Shown piece by piece: positions 54,590-64,000 of a stretch of 64,000 bases of DNA. The translations under genes and the position numbers were made by a program. How positions within the stretch are numbered: the first letter of the stretch is position 1; every line of letters starts with the position of its first letter. A model generated the notes under the pieces. The model worked only from the letters and a program-made list of their open reading frames with translations, was not told the DNA's origin and searched no databases. The DNA is from Adenophora triphylla var. japonica (taxonomy: Eukaryota; Streptophyta; Magnoliopsida; Asterales; Campanulaceae): the NCBI GenBank assembly GCA_022495995.1, contig JAFEMH010002440.1, positions 124,001 through 188,000 on the forward strand, written 5' to 3'.

Positions 54590-55560
54590 ACATCTCACTC
54601 TGGTCCTTACTCACTTCATCTTACCCGCACAAGCTCAAGTTGGAAGAAAGCACGGCCCGGACCATGGTTCCCATCACGGTGACACACGATGAAGCGGTTC
54701 GAGATGATTGGCAACGTCAATTACGGCAATATCATCACTTTCACGAGCTCGACCTTCCAAAATTTGGGGCGACCACAATGAGCCTCTCTACATAACAGGT
54801 TCAAGCCCGGACGAGCGTCGTCTCCACGGGTCTTAGTAGATGGGGATCATCCATGAACGTCCTTCCGGCCAAAATGATGGATTTGCTAGGGATCAAAGCA
54901 AGCGATCTAAAGCCATCGACTCGGGCAATCAAGGCATACGACTCAACATCCCGCCCAGTCTTGGGAATAGCCACCTTGAATTTGTGGTTCGGAAAACAAA
55001 TGGTCCCGACGGATTTCCAAGTCATCGACATCCCGATCACCTTCACTGCCATTTTGGGACGCCCTTGGCTACACCAGATCAATGGGGTGGCATCCACTCT
55101 CCATCAGTGCGTAAAGTTCGTCCAAGGAACAGATCTTACCATCATCTACGGTGATAGCGTAGTCAACGAAAGGACCGACACAAACGGCGTCCCGGTCTTA
55201 GAGATCAAACCCGACGACGATGGCATGATGCTAACAGGGTTCACAATCGAAAGCCCAAAGGCCCAAGTGTGCCACATAGACCTGCCTTTGATTTGGGACA
55301 AGATCCCTCCCCCGATGAAAATAATGAAGCACATGAACTACATCCCGGGGCTCGGTTTGGGAAAACGCCATCAGGGCACTCAGCAGATCATCAATATCAA
55401 AGAAACGAGAATACCTGCACGGCACAGGATACTCTCCTACCCCCGAACACATTGCGGAGGACAAGCGAGCTGCACGAAAACGCTCCACGAGATAACAAAA
55501 GAGGCTTGCACGCAATCTCCGATCTTCGTCCTTACGGCTTCGACATGACCAAGTACTTCA
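54590..55560 (+). pseudogene. Protease and G-patch-like region of the Ogre-like element
   Basis: At about 54815-54850 RVLVDG precedes SSMNVLPAKMMDLLGI; one G is missing from the G run, so the D-G-(G/S) active-site region is out of frame with the rest. An open frame from 54853 to 55548 encodes KPSTRAIKAYDSTSRPVLGI, FQVIDIPITFTAILGRPWLH and GVASTLHQCVKFVQG, the conserved Ogre protease body, then MNYIPGLGLGKRHQGTQQ, a short G-patch-like motif. Confidence 0.75.
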
Positions 55561-56500
55561 CAAAGAAGGCCGGCAACTTGGAAGAAGATCCAGGAAATGG
55601 AGAGGCGTCGGCGCCAAACAAAGGCGGCCGGCAAACATGGACAAGCTCCAGCGAGAACTTGGCAAGATTCGGAGGCCTCGAAGCCAAATCCCGTCCGAAG
55701 AGCATTTCTCGACGAACCACCTCTGTCGGGATCCACGACCACCACTATTCACAATGAATTTTGGTTCGGAAAAACTCCCTCTTTGGCAGAAGAACTCGAA
55801 AAACTCTTTGTCAACACTCCTGTATTCAACAAACAGGACGAATCTGCATTCGAACTAGCAATGCCCAAGACAAGAGCAAAAGACTCCGCAGACGATGCTT
55901 GGGACGAGCTTGCTCCACACTGCTCTTCAAAGAAGAAATCGAGATGCCGAGATCTAATCGATTTTGTTTCGATAACTCTGTGATAGCAATGATCGGGAAC
56001 GGTGACATAAAGCCCTTCAAGCCCCATCTCCTATCAAGCTCATTGCCACTCAATAAGCTGGGCCACCTTCTCAGGACCCAGCCCGGCCAAAAAGGACATG
56101 ATCGAACAACTTGGTCGACCCCTCGAGTCCTAGAGTCTAGTGTCAAAACTCATCCTGAGTCCATTATCTTTGAATTTGAGTCTATCAAGTCATCGATGGC
56201 CTCACGCCGGAAGATTACGAGCTCATTGCCAATAATGTATTCCCGTATGCTCTTAATGAATGCTTCGATCTTTAAGTATCCTCTCATTGCATCTTTAACA
56301 AGCGATAAATTAACTAACACACAAAACAGTTAATAACGATTCACTTGATAAAGAAGCAGACACATTAAACGAACAATACATTAACCACATCTTTAAGCAT
56401 GTTGTCAAACGAGAGAAAAACCGGGCCCAAGCTGCCGAGGAGGTTTTAACTAAAGTAAATTTGGGAGCTATTTGAAGAGCCAAAAGAGACGCAAATCGGA
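55561..56500 (+). pseudogene. Decayed linker between protease and RT
   Basis: Segments such as GFDMTKYFTKKAGNLEEDPG and WFGKTPSLAEELEKLFVNTP with DDAWDELAPHC resemble the acidic inter-domain region of Ogre pol, in two alternating frames. 56160-56480 is AT-richer with poorly conserved coding. No functional domain is recognised. Confidence 0.45.
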
Positions 56501-57490
56501 AGTTTCTTCACCGGTACTGAGCAAGACGCATTGGCTGCCTTGCTTAAAGAGTTCGTGGACGTGTTCGCTTGGTCTTACCGAGACATGCCGGATTAGATCC
56601 AAACATTGTAGAACATTGGATTCCCTTGAATCCAGAGGCTAAGCCCATCAAGCAAAAGCTACGCCGAATCAAGCGAGAATGGTCTTTACAAGTCAAAGAG
56701 GAGATCGAAAAAATGCTCCGCGTCGGCTTCATCGGGGTGATCGAGTACCCCACATGGCTCTCCAATATCGTCACGGTTACCAAGGCCAATGGAAAAGTCT
56801 GTTTGTTGCGTGGACTTAGAGATCTCAACAAAGCAAGTCCCAAGGACGATTTTCCACTACCCAACATCGACATGTTGGTAGACACTACTGACCAATTTCG
56901 AAGTCAAGTCCTTCGTGGACGGTTTTGCCGGCTACAATCAAATCAAGATGGCCGAAGAAGACCAAGAAAAGACGGCTTTCACAACCCACAGGGAACCTCT
57001 TGCTACACGGTAATGCCGTTCGGACTAAAGAACGGCGGGGCTACCTACCAAAGGGCGGCAACCGCCCTCTTCCACGATATGATCCACAAAGAGATCGAAG
57101 TGTACGTCGATGACATGATCATCCACTCAAAGGGATCGAGATGGACAACACCTCACGAGACACGAGAAAATTCTTCAATCTCCTCCGGAAACACTCAATG
57201 AGGCTTAACCCGCCAAATGCACATTTGGGGTTAGCGAGGCAAGGTTTTGGGATACATGGTCACCGAGAGAGGCATCGAGGTTGATCCTCAAAAAGATCAA
57301 GGCCATCATCGAAATGAGACCACCGCAAACTCGGATAGAGGTGAAAAGCTTCATGGGCCGCCTACGATATATCGGCCGCTTCGTCAACCAATTGACCTCT
57401 ATGTGCGAGCCAATCTTCAAGCGATGAAGAAGAACGCCGACATCGAATGGAACTCGGAATGCCAAGATGCTTTTGAAAAATAAAAGCATA
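56501..57490 (+). pseudogene. Reverse transcriptase of the Ogre-like element
   Basis: DVFAWSYRDMPG at about 56553, VEHWIPLNPEAKPIKQKLRR (56600), WSLQVKEEIEKMLRVGFIGV, YPTWLSNIVTV, LRDLNKASPKDDFPLPNIDM. The FVDGFAGYNQI catalytic motif is one frame over at about 56915. CYTVMPFGLKNGGATYQRA (57005) and YVDDMIIHSKG (57100) follow. The thumb/connection (57200-57480) shows KARFWDTWSPREASRL-like shifted pieces and MKKNADIEWNSECQDAF at the end. Both catalytic Asp motifs are present, but at least three frameshifts separate them. Confidence 0.82.
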
Positions 57491-58260
57491 CCTTGTGAGT
57501 CCTCCGATTCTCTGTCCTCCCCATGAGGAGAAGCCCTTTGTTGCTATACCTAAGCGTGGCCAGACACCGCGGTTGGAGCCATGCTCTGTCAAGAAAAGAA
57601 GGAGTCACGAGTCGAAAACGCCATCTACTTCGTCGGTAGAAAGTTTCAAGGCGGCGAACTCAATTACTCGGCCCTCGAGAAAACCTGCGCGGCTACTGGT
57701 ATGGGTTGTCGGGAAACTACGGCACTACATGCGATCGCACACGGTACACTTGGTTTCCAAAATGGACCCGATCAAGTACCTCTTCGACAAACCATCTCTG
57801 TCAATGAGGCTCGCCAAATGGTCTTTCTTCCTAGTGGAATTTGACATCAAGTACGTGAACCAAAAGTCAATCAAGGGACGGGCCATGGGTGAACAATGGG
57901 CTGATTTCCCACCGACGAGGCTCGAGGCCCCGAACCACAATTTCCGGACGAGGGAATCTTCGCAATCGAAGGCGAAAACCGATGGCAACTTGTTCTTCGA
58001 CGGAGCGGCCAACAAAAGGAAACGGCATCGGTATGCTCTTGGTGGATCCCGAGGACAAGCACACCCCAATTGCTATAAAGCTCAATTTCGAGGTAACCAA
58101 CAATGCCGCCGAATATGAAGCTGCTTATTTCTTTGGACTACAAGCCGCACTCGAGAGGAATGTCCGAAACTTCGAGGTTTATGGGGACTCGGCCTTGATC
58201 ATCAACCAAGTCTCCAACAAGTGGAAAACCATAGACCCGAGGCTTGCAAAAATACCATGC
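57491..58260 (+). pseudogene. RNase H and additional RNase H of the Ogre-like element
   Basis: Regular RNase H pieces: PPILCPPHEEKPFVAI (57495), ENAIYFVGRKFQGGELNYSA and LEKTCAA (57620), DPIKYLFDKPSLSMRLAKWS (57765). The second RNase H follows: DGNLFFDGAAN (about 57990), GNGIGMLLVDPEDKHTPIAI, NNAAEYEAAYFFGLQAALER and YGDSALIINQVSNKWKT (about 58180). The D-E-D residues are visible; the frame changes at least three times. Confidence 0.8.
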
Positions 58261-59742
58261 ACTGCATGGAGGACCTCATCACACAATTCGAAGAGGTCAC
58301 CTTCCACTACTTGCCAAGAGACCGAAACGGGTTTGCGGATGCCTTAGCCACCTTGGCTTCCCTTGTGGAAATCCACGAAGGAAAAGCGATCAAACCCTTC
58401 AAAGTCGGGCGAAAGGAAATTCACGCCTCTTGTTGTGAGATCGAACGAGAACCTAAGCCCGTCCATGAGCCATGGTATAACCGGATCTTCCAATACCTCA
58501 AGAACGGAAACCACCTTCATGAACAAGGAAGACCCACACACGAAGGGGTCAAAACCAAGAGCATTATGGCCACTAAAATGCCTCGCCTCTCACTTCGTCA
58601 TCCTCGGGGACATGCTATACAAGAAACGCTACCATGGGCCACTCCTACGCTGCATCAGCCAAGAAGAAGCAAACAGGTTCATGAACGAAGTCCACAATGG
58701 GGCTTGCGGTCCCCACATGAACGCCGAGCCACGATGCAAATCATTCTCATGATGGGCTACTCTTTTGGATCTCCATGGAGGCGGATTGCATCCACTTTGT
58801 CCGAAGGCTGCGACAAGTGCCAACGGTTCTCCAACCTCAATCATCTACCTCCCCACGATCTCTCTTGCATGACTACACCCTGGCCATTTGCCACTTGGGA
58901 ATTGACGTCATCGGGAAAATCGCTCCGCCGAGCGGCAACGGTCACGAGTTCATCTTAGTAGCCATCGACTACTTCACCAAATGGGTCGAAGCCAAGTCCT
59001 ACAAGGTACTCACCTCCAAGAAGGTCGCGCATTACCTCAAGGAAAACATTATCTGCCGATACGGCATCCCAAATGAGGTCATATCAGACAATGGTTCACA
59101 CTTCGAAGGGGAATTCGACAGGCTATTTGGCTGAATTCAAGATCACACGCCACAAATCTTCTCCCTACCGGCCACAAACAAACGGCGCCGTGGAAGCGGC
59201 AAACAAAACCCTCGAACGGATCATCCGAAAATGACCACCCGAGGACGAGATTGGCCCGAAGCTGCACCTTGCACTTTGGGGCTACCGCACATCGGTCGGA
59301 AACGACCACGGGAGAAACCCCATTCGCCTTGACATACGGGATGGAAGCGGTCCTTCCCGTCGAGTGAAATTCCCTCACTCAGAATGTCTTCTTTGGAAAA
59401 TGACATCAACAAAGTAGAATGGCTCCGAAGCCGACATGACGAATTGGCTCTGCTAGACGAACGACGACTAAAGGCCATGGAACACGTCCGAGCCTATCAA
59501 AGCGGGATGGCTAGAGCTTTCGACAAGAAAGTCAAATCCCGAGACATCGGGGAAGGCGACCTTGTACTCAAAGAAAAGCCTCCCACTCGAACCAACCCAC
59601 TGGGAAAATGGGAACCCACATGGATCGGCCCTTTCGTGGTTCAAAAGATCTTCTCCGGAGGCGCCATGAAGCAAACAGACCTAGACGGCAATCCCTTCTT
59701 GAATCCAGTCAACGGAAGCAAACTTCGCAGATACTTCGCCTA
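58261..59742 (+). pseudogene. Integrase of the Ogre-like element
   Basis: FEEVTFHYLPRDRNGFADAL ATLASL (58290) ends the RNase H linker. Zinc-finger pieces include EVHNGACGPHMN (58690) and CDKCQRFSNLNH (58812). Catalytic core: GIDVIGKIAPPSGNGHEFIL (about 58900), VAIDYFTKWVEAKSY and VISDNGSHFEGEF (59080), stopping after LFG at 59134. The E-motif region is shifted (QTNGAVEAANKTLERII at about 59180). The C-terminal part 59384-59742 is open (DELALLDERRLKAMEHVRAY, KVKSRDIGEGDLVLKEKPPT, KWEPTWIGPFVVQKIFSGGA) and ends NGSKLRRYFA and a stop. Confidence 0.8.
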
Positions 59743-60453
59743 AAGAAGAACAAGCGTGCATCTCTTGGCACTCCATGTAGTGTCGAACTACGCGAGACTG
59801 AGCCCTCTAGTCAGGAGGCGTAGGCAACCTTAATTGGTCCGGTCTAAAAATACACAAAAAGTCAAAAGTTTGAATGTCAATCAAGACCTCCATCAAGCTA
59901 CGCACTTTTCAAGAACACGCCCAACAGTCACCTTGACCAAGTCAAATGACGGCGGCAACATCAAAGGACATCCGGGTCACTCGGCATCAAACGAGTGACT
60001 CATGTTTGCTTCCCAAGCCGGGGGCTTGTCTTCGCCCTCACACGCTTCAAAAAAAAAAAAAAAAAAAAAAAAGAGCTCGAGCAAGGGCTCACAAAAAAAA
60101 GAGAGCTCGAGCAAGGGCTCACAAAAAAAAATTAAAAAAAAAGAGAGCTCGAGCAAGGGCTCACAAAACAAAATATAAAAGAAGCTCAAGCAGAAGCTGC
60201 AAAAAGAGGTCAAGAGCCCGACGCCAACAAGAGGCAAGGAAGCTGCGGAAAAGACCGTCAAAACGACTTGTCAAGGGATCATTCAACCTCTCAGCCAAGC
60301 ACAAAGCCTAAGCAAAGGGAATTGCCGTCATGGCCCAGACTGCTTCAATACGCGAATGCAACAGAAAAGTTCAAAGATGGACGCCGACAAAGTGCACAAA
60401 AGACACAAAGGCAAACAAGAGATCTTGCGTCTCGACAAAGCTTTAAAAGTAAA
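59743..60453. other. Non-coding spacer of the Ogre-like element
   Basis: Pol 3' flank, holding an A-rich run at about 60049-60071 and the GAGCTCGAGCAAGGGCTCAC minisatellite. No gene supported. Confidence 0.55.
60049..60200. repeat. Minisatellite GAGCTCGAGCAAGGGCTCAC with A-rich spacers
   Basis: Three nearly identical units at about 60073, 60105 and 60146 separated by poly-A spacers of differing length, and a fourth diverged one (GAAGCTCAAGCAGAAGCTGC) at 60180. The unit contains the palindrome GAGCTC and partly matches its own complement (GAGC...GCTC). Confidence 0.9.
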
Positions 60454-62111
60454 TCACAAATCACTAACGGTTACAACATTTCTTGATGAGTTCAAGCACG
60501 GTCTACTCTCAAGTTCACAACATGCTAAAAGACAACTTAATACATTTAACAAATAATGTGTTTGCAAATGCAATGAATGGATACCTAGGAGGTCATTCCG
60601 CGCCATCTGCGCTTGTCCCCTCGCCATTCTTTCCTTTCTTCCCTCGTCCCCGGCGAGTCTTCTTTCGCTCCACGCGAGCCAACTCTGCATCTCTCGGTCA
60701 GAGATGCGGGGTCCTCCCGTAGAGTCAAACAATCCGGCTGCTCTCGGGGCTTCATTCGCCCGTGCTTCGGCTCGGATCTCCTCCTGCGAGTGCAAAAGAG
60801 GACCTCTCCCTGTCAGTCGGTCAACTCTAGTCTCGTAGTCAAACAAAGTGTCTCCCGTCACATCCTCAGGGTCAGACCAGGCTTCGACACTCCTAAGGCA
60901 ATAGCTACTACGGCAACCGGGTCCCAGAATCGCTACACGCCTGCTCTCCAAGACCACTTGGGATTTCCCAACACGCTGCTCATACCGGGCCGGGTGCGAG
61001 TCATCAATCTGACAGCTCCCAGACGTCTAAGGAGTACCACGGGAGGGAAAGCGGAATACTTTCATACCCTCGGAAAATACAAGAAAGCATCCTCGAGCCG
61101 CCATACAAAGAGGAGCTATCTCCGTAGTAGCAAGGTCATCCCAGCCCAACAAAGGCTCCTGCTTCATCCCAAACTGCCGGGAAACAAGTGACGGAATATA
61201 GAAGGAGGACCAAGACAAACCTGGAACTCTGACGACATAGGACCCTTCCTGAAAGACCCTCCTAGTCTCAATCCTCCAGTGCGGAACCCACCAGCGGATC
61301 GATGCGTACCAAGTCTGTGCCATCCATCTCTCCCGGGCGGGTGGTCCATATCCAACGCAATAGGTCGCTGAGCAAATGACCACGGGCTAAACGACATCGG
61401 AGCCTCGGGCATGGCCTGAAGTCTCTCTCGCAGCCACAAGGTGAGCAAAGCGGGGCTTCCCCCTCTCATGAAACGATCCCCAGTCGCCAGATGGTCGATA
61501 CCATGAAGAGTCTCCCCCAGCACCAACGGGACAATATCCTCTCCAGCTCTGCAGTGCCCGACCACATCCAGCAAAGCGCCATCACAAATGCCAAGGGAGC
61601 TGACCATGAAGAGCGTCGCTATGATGCACAAGGCGAATGCATCCCAAGAGATGTCACTCTCATCATCAACCATGAACCGCTCCGGCAGCGCAGAAATGTC
61701 AATATGACCCGAATCAAGGATCATGCCCTGCACTTCTTCCAACGAAGTACGAAGAAAGCCTGCAAGCTTCACGCTCACAGCAGCACCACCAATCAAAGGA
61801 AGCGAGATGGCCTCCACCTCCGGTCCCCCCATCAAAGCCCGAAAATCCTCAAAAGTGGGCACCATTTCATTGTAGGAGAAACAGTACACATGCCTCCTAA
61901 CATCCCAGAACTTCGCGGCAGCCCGCAACAAATCCCAATCAGGAACCAACTCCTTAAAAGACCAAATCGAGCAAAGACGAAACCTTACCTCGAAAGCCCG
62001 TCTCTGATGCCTCATACGGTGCCGCATCCACGTTTTCAGCTGCTCAAGGAAGTGTGCTTGCCTCTCCTGCAAAAGCCTCGGCAAAATCCTAGGGACGTAC
62101 GAAGAATCCAT
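60454..62111 (-). pseudogene. Antisense ORF 1 of the Ogre-like element (DUF7745/plant-mobile-domain-like)
   Basis: ATG at 62111 (MDSSYVPRILPRLLQERQAH). Then FRLCSIWSFKELVPDWDLLR AAAKFWDVRRHVYCFSYNEM VPTFEDFRALMGG, DISWDAFALCIIATLFMVSS and HGIDHLATGDRFMRGGSPAL LTLWLRERL. The combination 'AL-x-FWD...F...E+-PT-ED' resembles the DUF7745/plant mobile domain proteins often attached to Ogre/Tat elements. After about 61390 the frame changes: WYASIRWWVPHWRIETRRVF QEGSYVVRVPGL is read in another frame to about 61027, then a piece at 60957-60454 (EAWSDPEDVTGDTLFDYETR, a Gln/Arg-rich tail). It lies opposite to gag-pol. Function unknown. Confidence 0.6.
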
Positions 62112-62229
62112 GGCAAAAATGGAGGTTCCTAGAGAAAATGGGGAAGAAAGTTCGAAAATGGCTGCAAATGGGAAAATGGGGAAGAACCAAACACTGGAAA
62201 GCATTTATGTCCTTCCCAAAAGCAAGGTT

Positions 62230-62274
62230 GGTCCGTACGGACCTCTTTGCATGCTAGGTATGTCCGTACGGACC
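62230..62274. promoter_or_regulatory. Two GGTCCGTACGGACC copies upstream of antisense ORF 1
   Basis: Perfect copy at 62230-62243 and one with a changed first base at 62261-62274, followed by CTCTTTGCA and CTCCTTGCA. The first equals the LTR context GGTCCGTACGGACCTCTTTGCA. They lie about 120-165 bp upstream of the antisense ATG. Confidence 0.75.
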
Positions 62275-62617
62275 TCCTTGCAAACAGAGCCCATTTCCCC
62301 AGCAAACAGTACAACAACCACTATTCTCAGCAGGACCTTGCTCTAAACTGCCCAAACACTGGCCAAAGCCATTCCCGGTGAACATACACTACCCACAAAC
62401 GCACTCTCAGCTCACGTGGCATGCACAAAAATATAATAATAATAGCAACCATTTCTAGGACAAATCCCGAGAATCACAAAAATGACATTGCATCTTAAAA
62501 TAAAATGTTGTTTGCCGTGCAAATACGAGTGTTTTATTACAAGTACATCAAATGTCTGTTGCTAAACAAAAAAAAAAGAGGGAGAGAAGATATGAAAAGA
62601 GGGAAAGCAAATGAATA
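62275..62617. other. Spacer between the two antisense ORFs
   Basis: Mixed AT-rich DNA with a poly-A run at 62567. No gene is supported. Confidence 0.4.
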
Positions 62618-63300
62618 CTAATCAGACTCCTCAGCATCATCATCCTCGCCAAGGTCCTCCAGAGAGAAGTCGGGCATCCCGGTGAACTCGCCCGTCACGT
62701 CCTCGTCGTCAGAATATCGAGCCCCCGCCGGAGGCTGCCACTCAAAGTAATCCGAAGGATCAAATCCGACGAAAGGATCAAAGAAAGAAGGCTCTGAGGA
62801 TCCCTCACCCTGTGCGTCCTGCGGAGGGAAGAACTGATAAAAGGGCTGCTGCCTCGGAGCTCCCGAAGACGTCCCGGCATCCATGCTATGTCGCCCCCCT
62901 CGAAGGTCCCGCCTGCTGAGGCTCCGACTCGGCTCTCGGTGGAGGAACGTCTACAGAATGCCTCGAAAGCATAGGCTGGTATGCCGGCACGCGTCGCGAA
63001 GACCGGCAAGATATCTTCGACGCCATCTTCTTCGCAAACGACCTCATCGCCACATAACGGCGAGTCAGCATATCATAGGCTCTCCCGGGACTGCACAAGC
63101 AAACGACCAAGGAAACGCTCGGCAATACGGTTATACTCAACAACAAAAAGAGAAAAATACGTAAAAGATGCCAAGATGGAAAAGAGTCAGCACACTCACC
63201 GATCTATCGGGATCCACTCGGTATGCGGTAGGAGCTGCTCGAAACGGGTACGTACACCCTCCTCCTCGATCCGTCCCCACGGACATACGTGAAATCCGGC
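62618..63300 (-). pseudogene. Antisense ORF 2 of the Ogre-like element (acidic C-terminus)
   Basis: A minus-strand block from about 63290 (GAGFHVCPWGRIEEEGVRTR FEQLLPHTEWIPIDR) ends at a GTGAGT donor near 63200. About 63130-62890 encodes IAERFLGRLLVQSRE and YDMLTRRYVAMRSFAKKMAS, a shift lying between them. 62884-62618 encodes GTSSGAPRQQPFYQFFPPQD and an acidic tail (LEDLGEDDDAEESD, stop). It may be the C-terminal part of a second antisense protein or an older copy of the first. No domain recognised. Confidence 0.5.
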
Positions 63301-63339
63301 CCCAGGCGGGAACCTCTCAGGGGGAACAACGCGGCCGGC

Positions 63340-64000
63340 CCTCTCTTCCTCGCCCACTCCAACGGCAATTCAACCACCGCCAGTCAGTGTAAGCCCGAAC
63401 CTCGCCCACTCCAACGGCAACGCAAGCACCGGCAGTCAGCGTAAGACCAGTCCTCGCCCACTCCAACGGCAATTCAAGAAGGAGCCAACACCTCCCAACA
63501 CGAATATCAAGGCACGAGACGCCTCCAAAATGCTTAAATGGCAACTCAAGCACCGGCCCTCAAAACAGGTCCGAAGACGCATCCCCAGCAGAAAAGGCCC
63601 CTAAAAGTCAAAAGGAAGTCGTACAAGATTGCATATCCCCAGCACCGGCCATCATCCTTGCCCACTCAACGGCAAAACAAGCACAAGAAGGAGCCAACAC
63701 CTCCGAGTACAAATCTCAAGGCACGAAACGCCTCCAAAACGCCAAATGGTGAAGCAAATCACCAGCCAACATCCTTGCCCACTCATCGACAACACAAAGC
63801 ACCGGCCATCAAAGTAAGCCCGAGCTCCTTCCCCAGCAAGTCAAAAAGGGAATCCTTGCAAGCCCCTACAAGGCCACGATAAATCCCCAACGGATGAACA
63901 CCGGCAGCCATCGTAAGTCCAACCTTCTCCACAACCGCCGCCAGAAGACGATTCAAAGTCCTCCCGCGTGGCACCAACCGCCGCCAGAAGACGATTCAAA
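63340..64000. repeat. Tandem CACTCCAACGGCAA repeats at the window edge
   Basis: Units containing CTCGCCCACTCCAACGGCAA and CACCGGC(A/C)(G/A)TCA...GTAAG recur at about 63350, 63400, 63455, 63535, 63655 and 63775. Longer shared blocks are AAGGAGCCAACACCTCC and CAAGGCACGA(G/A)ACGCCTCCAAAA (63480-63532 and 63687-63740). The final 85 bp repeat CAACCGCCGCCAGAAGACGATTCAAA twice. It is probably a tandem-repeat array of the Ogre-like spacer that continues beyond the window. Confidence 0.75.

Larger units (their letters stand above)
50849..64000 (+). mobile_element. Ogre-like (Tat group) retrotransposon, left part; continues past the window
   Basis: 5' LTR 50849-52298, PBS, a long leader, gag, protease, RT, RNase H, extra RNase H, integrase, then antisense ORFs and tandem repeats. 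No 3' LTR is seen before 64000. The PBS type, the G-patch-like GLGLGK motif after the protease, the VEHWIPLNPEAKPIKQKLRR opening of RT, YVDD and the second RNase H fit the Ogre/TatIV-V type. Coding is heavily frameshifted. It is inserted in an intron of the CtpA-like gene, with ATATT (50844-50848) as the presumed left target duplication. Confidence 0.87.

Noticed and set aside
62230..62290. The 3' LTR of the Ogre-like element
   Set aside because: Only the palindrome and about 10 following bases match the 5' LTR. The LTR start TGTAAGTACC, the TATA context and the R/U5 words are not there.

Overview
The window reads as a plant nuclear chromosome, most likely a eudicot. Evidence: plant-type telomere words (TTTAGGG), CACTA (En/Spm) transposons with TnpA/TnpD genes, Ty3/gypsy elements of the Tat/Ogre group with the extra (archaeal-type) RNase H, and fragments of three plant host genes (a chloroplast C-terminal-processing peptidase, an aluminium-activated malate transporter, a type I DnaJ). 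No bacterial operon, rRNA, tRNA or CRISPR array was seen. Nearly all of the 64 kb is transposable-element sequence nested in a small amount of AT-rich host DNA. The species cannot be named from this sequence.

Layout. 1-7023: AT-rich host DNA with a 349-bp CACTA miniature (538-886, TSD AGG), a 2.7-kb deleted CACTA element (1337-4029, TSD TTT) and a TA-flanked MITE (5460-5748). 7024-32296: one 25.3-kb CACTA element (here CACTA-B) with matching TSD ACC. Its genes run on the minus strand: TnpA (21049 to 7884), an accessory Athila-ORF1-like gene (24587 to 23103) and TnpD (30198 to about 24941), followed upstream by a captured ALMT fragment (about 30890-31540). A second CACTA element (CACTA-C, 8696-20384) sits in an intron of the TnpA gene of CACTA-B. 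It has its own TnpA and TnpD and a 3-kb inverted structure of telomere-like arrays enclosing a captured DnaJ fragment. A solo LTR (26164-27739, TSD GTGGG) splits the TnpD gene.

32297-36559: host DNA with another MITE copy and two further copies of a duplicated promoter/5'-exon segment also present at 6415-7020, then the 3' end of a CtpA-type peptidase gene on the minus strand. 36560-50023: a 13.5-kb Tat-lineage element with TSD CCTCG inserted inside a coding exon of that peptidase gene. Its left end is abnormal: a full LTR in inverted orientation joined to a 5'-truncated direct LTR. It carries gag-pol on the plus strand and a separate antisense gene with its own TATA box. 50024-50698: the upstream CtpA exons, also bearing a frameshift and a lost splice acceptor. 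50849-64000: the left part of an Ogre-like element (5' LTR 50849-52298, PBS, decayed gag-pol, two antisense ORFs, tandem repeats) whose 3' LTR lies beyond the window.

How the parts work together: in each CACTA element TnpA would bind the palindromic subterminal words and TnpD would cut; both elements carry copied host-gene pieces. In both Tat-group elements a plus-strand gag-pol is paired with an antisense gene in the pol-3'LTR interval. Most coding regions show stops or frameshifts. The most unusual items are the inverted-LTR terminus, the telomere-like palindrome with DnaJ inside CACTA-C, the accessory gene in a copy of the TnpD flanks in CACTA-B, and a 14-bp palindrome shared by the LTR promoter and the antisense promoter region of the Ogre-like element.
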